Positions 25,364-30,000 of a stretch of 30,000 bases of DNA are shown here, in pieces. The stretch lies in assembly GCA_001586965.3 (NCBI GenBank), contig LUCW03000123.1, positions 65,001-95,000 of the forward strand. Reading direction: 5' to 3'. The stretch comes from Sphaeroforma sirkka (Eukaryota; Opisthokonta; Ichthyosporea; Ichthyophonida). Under the pieces are notes generated by a model that saw nothing but the letters and a program-made list of their open reading frames with translations, made no database searches and was not told the origin of the DNA. The translations under genes were made by a program, and so were the position numbers. The first letter of the stretch is position 1. Every line of letters begins with the position of its first letter.

Positions 25364-26434
25364 GCACATGTCATCGGTTGACATCAGAGAACTCCCCATG
25401 ACTCACATGTTTGGGGAAGGTCGGGATATTGCGTGGTCTGCTGTGCGCAAGTAATGGATATAAGTCTGTACACCGCATTCAGAGTGGTTGTGATCGGTTG
25501 TTATAGCTGTTGGTGCCGTATGGGTTGGCTCGCGGGGTTGGCTTTCGTGGCAGGTACTGACCTCAATGTCTAAGGGTGTGAGTGTTTAAACTCAAACCAT
25601 ACACCCTAAATGATTATGAAGGTGCAGGGATGCGACTGCGAGTGGACGAGGCACACTACGCATCACTCATATGTTGAGTGAAGGTGGCAATAGTGGGGTG
25701 CGTCTTTGAAGGGGGCAGATAGCAAGTAAGGGAGACCTATGTGTAGTTTCACAAAGCTCGTAGAATTTCATTACAATATCTTTCTTTTAATGAAGGGAAG
25801 AGCTTATTACAGTCGTCTGCATCTTCATGATTCTCAGCACGCGTTATAGGATCAACCGAAGCTCACTCTAGCCTGACCTACAAGATTCGAAAACGTTAAC
25901 GAAGTAAAAGACTCTCAGGCCTTCCCCCATATGCAATTGGTTATAAGGTGTAGTTTCCGTTTCAATTGGCCATTGCCTTGTCAGATTCGGGCCATAATGC
26001 TCCCGTTTTGTTAGCTCTAGTGCGGAATGGATAGTCATTATTGTCTAATGACTCTAGCCCAAACCCTAAACCCTAAAACCGAAACCTTAGATCACTGACA
26101 TAGTCCGTCGGCGTTGAGGAAACATATGAGAGATACTTCGTCACCGTTGAGGAAATATAAGTGACATAGGCTACGTATGGAAGGTATGCTAATTGCGCTA
26201 CGGTGGTGCGTAGTGGCATTGTGTAAACCATATACAAGAAACTACCACACCGTGGACTATAGACGGGCCACCCTACTACTACTGAGGTATATGCTGAACA
26301 GCGATCAAGCTCTCGCTATGTCGTCATGGAATAGACTACAGCACTCTGCTCCACCAACACTGCTGGGTCGACGTGTTCTGTGATATATTACGAGACAACA
26401 GTGAATCTCATTAAGTTTGAATTTCATCCCAAAC
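25364..26434. other. Intergenic region after AMFR, no gene seen
   Basis: Unique sequence including the AMFR 3' flank. A short interstitial CCCTAAA repeat lies at 26057-26087. The short open frames (for example 26177-26383) have no recognisable features. Confidence 0.6.
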
Positions 26435-27798
26435 CACCATATTACATACACTACTTTACTTCCACTTGCTTTACTACACACTATTTATACCACCATATCA
26501 CATACATAACTTTACTTCCACTTGCTTTACTACACCCTATTTGTACCACCATATCACATACACTACTTTACTTCCACTTGCTTTACTATACCCTATTTAT
26601 ACCACCATATCACATACACTACTTTACTTCCACTTGCTTTACTACACCCTATTTATACCACCATATCACATACACTACTTTTACTTTCTACTTGTTTTTT
26701 TACTACACCCTATTTGTACCACCATATCACATACACTACTTTTTACTTCCACTTGCTTTTACTACACCCTTATTTATACCACCATATCACATACATACAC
26801 TACTTTTATTTCCACTTTCTACACCCTATTTATACCAACCATATCACATACACTACTTTTACTTCCATTTGTTTTTTATTTTACACCTCTTTTATACCAC
26901 CATATATCACATACACTACTTTTTTCTTCCACTTTTTTTACTACTGCGCCCTATTTATATACCACCTCATATCACATACACTACTTTTACTTCCACTTGT
27001 TTTACTACACGTTTATTTGTACCACCATATCACATACACTACTTTTTTACTTTCTACTTGTTTTACTACAATCTATTTGTACCACCATATCACATACACT
27101 ACTTTTACTTCTACTTGTTTTACTACACCCTCTTTATACCAACATATATCACATACACTACTTTTACTTCCATTTTTTTTTTACTACATCGCCCTATTTA
27201 TACCACATATATCACATACACTACTTTTACTTCCACTTGTTTTACTATACCCCATTTATACCACCATATCACATACACTACTTTTACTTCCATTTTGTTT
27301 TACTACACCCTCTTTATACCACCACCATATCACATATACACTACTTTTACTTCCACTTTGTTTTACTACACCCCTATTTATACCACCATATCACATACAC
27401 TACTTTTACTTTCCACTTGCTTTTTTGCTACTACACCCTATTTATACCACCATATCACATACACTACTTTTACTTTCTACTTGTTTTTACTACACCCTAT
27501 TTGTACCACCATATCACATACACTACTTACTTACTTCCACTTGCTTTTACTACACCCTATTTATACCACCATATCACATACACTACTTTACTTCCACTTG
27601 CTTTACTACACCCTATTTATACCACTACTATATCACATACACTACTTTACTTCCACTTTTTTTTACTATACCCTATTTATACCACCATATCACATACATT
27701 ACTTTTTTACTTCCACTTGCTTTTTTTACTATATTCTATTTATACCACCATATATCACATACACTACTTTGCTTCCACTGGCTTCACTACACCCTATA
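26435..27798. repeat. 56-bp minisatellite, about 23 copies
   Basis: The units read ACACCCTATTTATACCACC, then ATATCACATACACTAC, then TTTACTTCCACTTGCTT. Copies 2-5 and those near 27540-27660 are almost identical at 56 bp. Copies in the middle (about 26680-27530) are 57-65 bp, nearly all of the difference being added bases in T runs, TATA and CAC tracts. The plus strand of the unit lacks stop codons in every frame, which produces three overlapping open frames of 446-480 codons; these are artefacts. It separates the convergent AMFR and homeobox genes. Confidence 0.95.
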
Positions 27799-27912
27799 TA
27801 TTATTCCTATTGCGCAGTCTGAACCAGTTGATACTCGAGCGTACATCCATCAACGACTATAGTATAACATACCCCCATACCACCTACATTACTTAACTTC
27901 TCTTCACTACAG

Positions 27913-27918
27913 TTTATT
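27913..27918 (-). terminator. Poly(A) signal of the TALE homeobox gene
   Basis: AATAAA on the minus strand, about 107 bp past the stop codon at 28025-28027. Confidence 0.5.
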
Positions 27919-28024
27919 TACAATGTCTATTGGGCGTTACTACCAGCCAACACAGCGGTGAACATCTGACCCCAGTTCACCATGCTCTGTACGGTAAACC
28001 CCACTGCCCTTTGTCTTCTGTACG

Positions 28025-29778
28025 TTAGTCTTCATCCATGTTGGGCCGTTTGTACCAGTTATTCACTGCATCCATCTCACTGACTTCATCGTCCACAGTC
28101 ACTTCGGGTAGCATGCCCTGCTCCTGTAGGCGCGGGATCACCCGCCGCCTGGCGTTGATGAACCAGTAGTTGATTTGCTTGATACTGAGGCCTGGTGAAG
28201 TGGGGTGTTGGGTGTATAGTTGAATTAGTGCGAATATTAGATAATTAACTTGTTTCAAGCTGCGCCCTGGATGACACAGAAAGGAGTTGTATGGTAGTTG
28301 GGTGGTTGGTTTGTTTGATACGGATGCTTGTATGGAGACAGGGTGGATGCGTACGTACAGTCAAATTATCTCAAGAAATATAAGACAGTAGTTGATGTGC
28401 TTGATACCAAGGCTTGGGTCAAGTCGGAAAGGAGACAGATATAATTAGCCTGAAGAACGAAGAAAGGATTATTTATGTGCTTGGTACGAAGAAAGGTTTG
28501 TTTATGTGCTTGGAGAAGGATGGTTCATGTGCTTGATGAGGCGTGCAATAACAAGGCCGTAGTTGATGTGTTTGACACTTCCGCTTGTGATGTATTCGGA
28601 GAGAGGTGTGAAATCGTCGCTCGCCAACGGAAAATCCAGTGTGCGATGTCGAGTTTAGGGGTCGGAGATGGCGAACTCTAGAATATGCATATACACTTTG
28701 GGGAACTCCTATTTCTATAGGGAACCCTACTTGGTTTGCATACACATACAGGCGTGTAGAAATTTTCATGTGACCAAACAAACACCGTGAAGCAGTATGT
28801 GTCACTCGGTGGGAATGACGGAGACGTCGGCACACCTACACTTGCATACCTGTCTTATCAACGCACACATCCTTAGCCTACACTTACATACCTGTTTTAT
28901 CAACGAACACATCCTTCTCGGTGATAGTGGGATATGGATTGCGAGTATGTTGGAACAGCCAGGTCATCAGCACATCTCTGGCCTCTCGTCTCTCTGGGCT
29001 GGTGGACTCTTCTTCAGACTCAGTCTCACGCTATTAGAACACAGATTGGATATGATAAGGAATTGTATGACTCTTCTTCAGACTCAGTCTCACGCTAGAC
29101 GATGCAACACAAATGGGGTAAGATAAGGTACTGTATGACTCTTCTTCAGACTCAGTCTCACACTATTAGAACACAGATTGGATATGATAGGGAATTGTAT
29201 GACTCTTCTTCAGACTCAGTCTCACGCTAGACGATGCAACACAAATGGGGTAAGATCAGGTACTGTATGACTCTTCTTCAGACTCAGTCTCACGCTAATA
29301 GAACACAGATTGGATATGATAAGGAATTGTATGACTCTTCTTCAGACTCAGTCTCACGTTATACGATGCAACACAAGATTGGGTAAGATAAGGAATTGTA
29401 TTGGGGATTCGTACCCGCGCTTGAGGCGAGGTGAAGGTCTGGTAGCTTAGCCCATGATGATGGGTACGGACTCTGAAGAGTGTGTGAATGACTAATCAGA
29501 GATCAAATACGAAGGAGGATAGACGGTAAGATAGTATAGTACTTCAGGAATAGAGGAACCAAACGTGAGAAAATGAAGACACTCGGCGCAAAAGTAGTGC
29601 TGTGGTTCGGATATGTACAGTCTCTGACACGGCAATACCGATAATAGGCACCCAGACAATCGGCACCGTAACTTACCGTTTTCCTATTCTCATTCGAATG
29701 GGGGTTGAAGTTCATTCTGAGTAGTTGCTCGGTAATGTTTTGCTCACAGGACTCAATCGCATCACGCATACGTTGTGC
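28025..29778 (-). CDS. TALE-class (MEIS/PREP/TGIF-like) homeobox transcription factor, last 3 exons, N-terminus outside the window
   Basis: A sequence-specific DNA-binding nuclear protein. Minus-strand exons 29778-29677, 29030-28892 and 28191-28025 join in phases 0 and 1 to give 135 visible residues. The first exon (34 codons) is a polar, probably helical segment with no family call. The second gives the start of the homeodomain, SPERREARDVLMTWLFQHTR then NPYPT, including the Pro-Tyr-Pro of the three-residue TALE loop. The third gives GLSIKQINYWFINARRRVIP and a short acidic tail ending YKRPNMDED. WLFQH and WFINARRR resemble MEIS/PREP most. Position 47 is Tyr where most TALE proteins have Asn. 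The start codon and upstream exons lie beyond the window edge, or unrecognised in 29779-30000. Three of its five visible splice junctions are surrounded by duplicated copies. Confidence 0.9.
28241..28590 (-). repeat. Decayed tandem copies of the start of the last homeobox exon
   Basis: The true exon start (28191 downward) encodes GLSIKQINYW. Similar blocks lie upstream in the intron. 28417-28388 is 26/30 identical and would read GIKHINY. 28270-28241 is about 20/30 and would read SLKQVNY. Weaker blocks sit near 28468-28495, 28496-28520, 28521-28541 and 28588-28559 (reading as KHINN, KHINK, KHMNH and KHINY). Two blocks retain an AG just before the exon-like part. Confidence 0.65.
28841..28925 (-). 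repeat. Duplicated donor junction of the homeodomain exon, 2 copies, period 42 bp
   Basis: On the minus strand AAGGATGTGTTCGTTGATAA/AACAG with GTATGTAAGTGTAGG (boundary 28892/28891) recurs as AAGGATGTGTGCGTTGATAA/GACAG with GTATGCAAGTGTAGG (boundary 28850/28849). The offset is a multiple of three, but reading past the first donor hits TAA at once. Confidence 0.85.
29005..29401 (-). repeat. A/B dimer array carrying six copies of the homeodomain-exon acceptor
   Basis: Units alternate A (64 bp: 29005-29068, 29137-29200, 29269-29332) and B (68-69 bp: 29069-29136, 29201-29268, 29333-29401). Each ends, on the minus strand, with the first 26 bases of the homeodomain exon, preceded by CTAATAG (A) or GTCTAG (B) at the expected acceptor. 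The acceptor AG is kept at 29031, 29095, 29163, 29227 and 29295 and lost in the outermost B copy. The true exon begins at 29030, the copy closest to the rest of the exon. Confidence 0.9.
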
Positions 29779-30000
29779 CTGTGTTGCGATTGAAAACGTT
29801 TAAACGTTTTGTTGTGTCGTTGAAGAGATGGGATTGGTATCGGACGATCATGACTAATGTTTCAAGCCTAGTCGGCATTCCGTAATCGTTTGTGTCATGT
29901 TGTTCGCTGGATATAGGAAAATGAAGCTGGATCTTCCTAGTAGTTGGATAATCTCACAACTATAAAGTGAAACGCATTTGTATCTATCTATACAAGGTCA

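Noticed and set aside
26380-27896. Three overlapping plus-strand open frames of 446-480 codons
   Set aside because: They are produced by a 56-bp minisatellite whose plus strand happens to lack stop codons; all three frames are open at once and the length changes between units shift frame constantly.
29403-29470. tRNA-like stretch on the minus strand (TGGGCTAAGCTACCAG and GGGTACGAATCCCC)
   Set aside because: The T-loop has TAC instead of TTC, the T-stem pairs at only about three positions and no acceptor stem forms. At most it is a decayed tRNA-derived fragment.

Overview
The window comes from an intron-rich nuclear genome with many microsatellites. The recognisable genes (gp78/AMFR ubiquitin ligase, MAPR/PGRMC haem protein, SPOUT1/CENP-32 methyltransferase, ATG8, mitochondrial YqeY/Aim41, a MEIS-like TALE homeobox) point to an opisthokont. 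Compact genes separated and interrupted by long AT/GT-rich tracts suggest a unicellular holozoan such as an ichthyosporean. The organism is an inference from gene content; no species-diagnostic sequence is visible. I recognised no LTR, Polinton or other virus-like element and no intact DNA transposon.

Layout. 1-1030 is nearly pure low-complexity DNA. 1464-7321 (+) holds a SPOUT1 gene of at least nine exons whose 5' end is unresolved. 7893-8312 (-) is a possible small membrane-protein gene. 9530-12254 (+) is a complete four-exon PGRMC-like gene. 13728-16382 (+) is a YqeY/Aim41-type gene with a TATA box and a poly(A) signal. 17452-18549 (-) is a complete three-exon ATG8, convergent with YqeY. 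19986-25363 (+) is a complete three-exon AMFR/gp78 gene, divergent from ATG8. About 23 copies of a 56-bp minisatellite follow (26435-27798). 28025-29778 (-) holds the 3' three exons of a TALE homeobox gene running off the right side of the window.

The genes are functionally unrelated apart from a loose ER/autophagy link (gp78, ATG8, PGRMC); there is no operon-like logic.

The most unusual signal is that many exon-intron junctions are themselves tandemly duplicated. In SPOUT1, YqeY and the homeobox gene, about 11 of roughly 42 splice sites have extra copies of the junction (end of exon plus start of intron, or the reverse) lying in the adjoining intron. The extremes are 17 copies of a 27-bp unit built on the SPOUT1 exon 7 donor, six copies of the homeodomain-exon acceptor in an A/B dimer array, and about six decayed copies of the start of the last homeobox exon. 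PGRMC, ATG8 and AMFR show none. Most downstream decoys would introduce a stop codon. One (SPOUT1, 6390) is phase-compatible and open, and at the YqeY first exon the third of three donor copies is the one that fits the phase of the next exon. This looks like intron growth seeded at splice junctions, and a possible source of alternative splicing or splicing noise.
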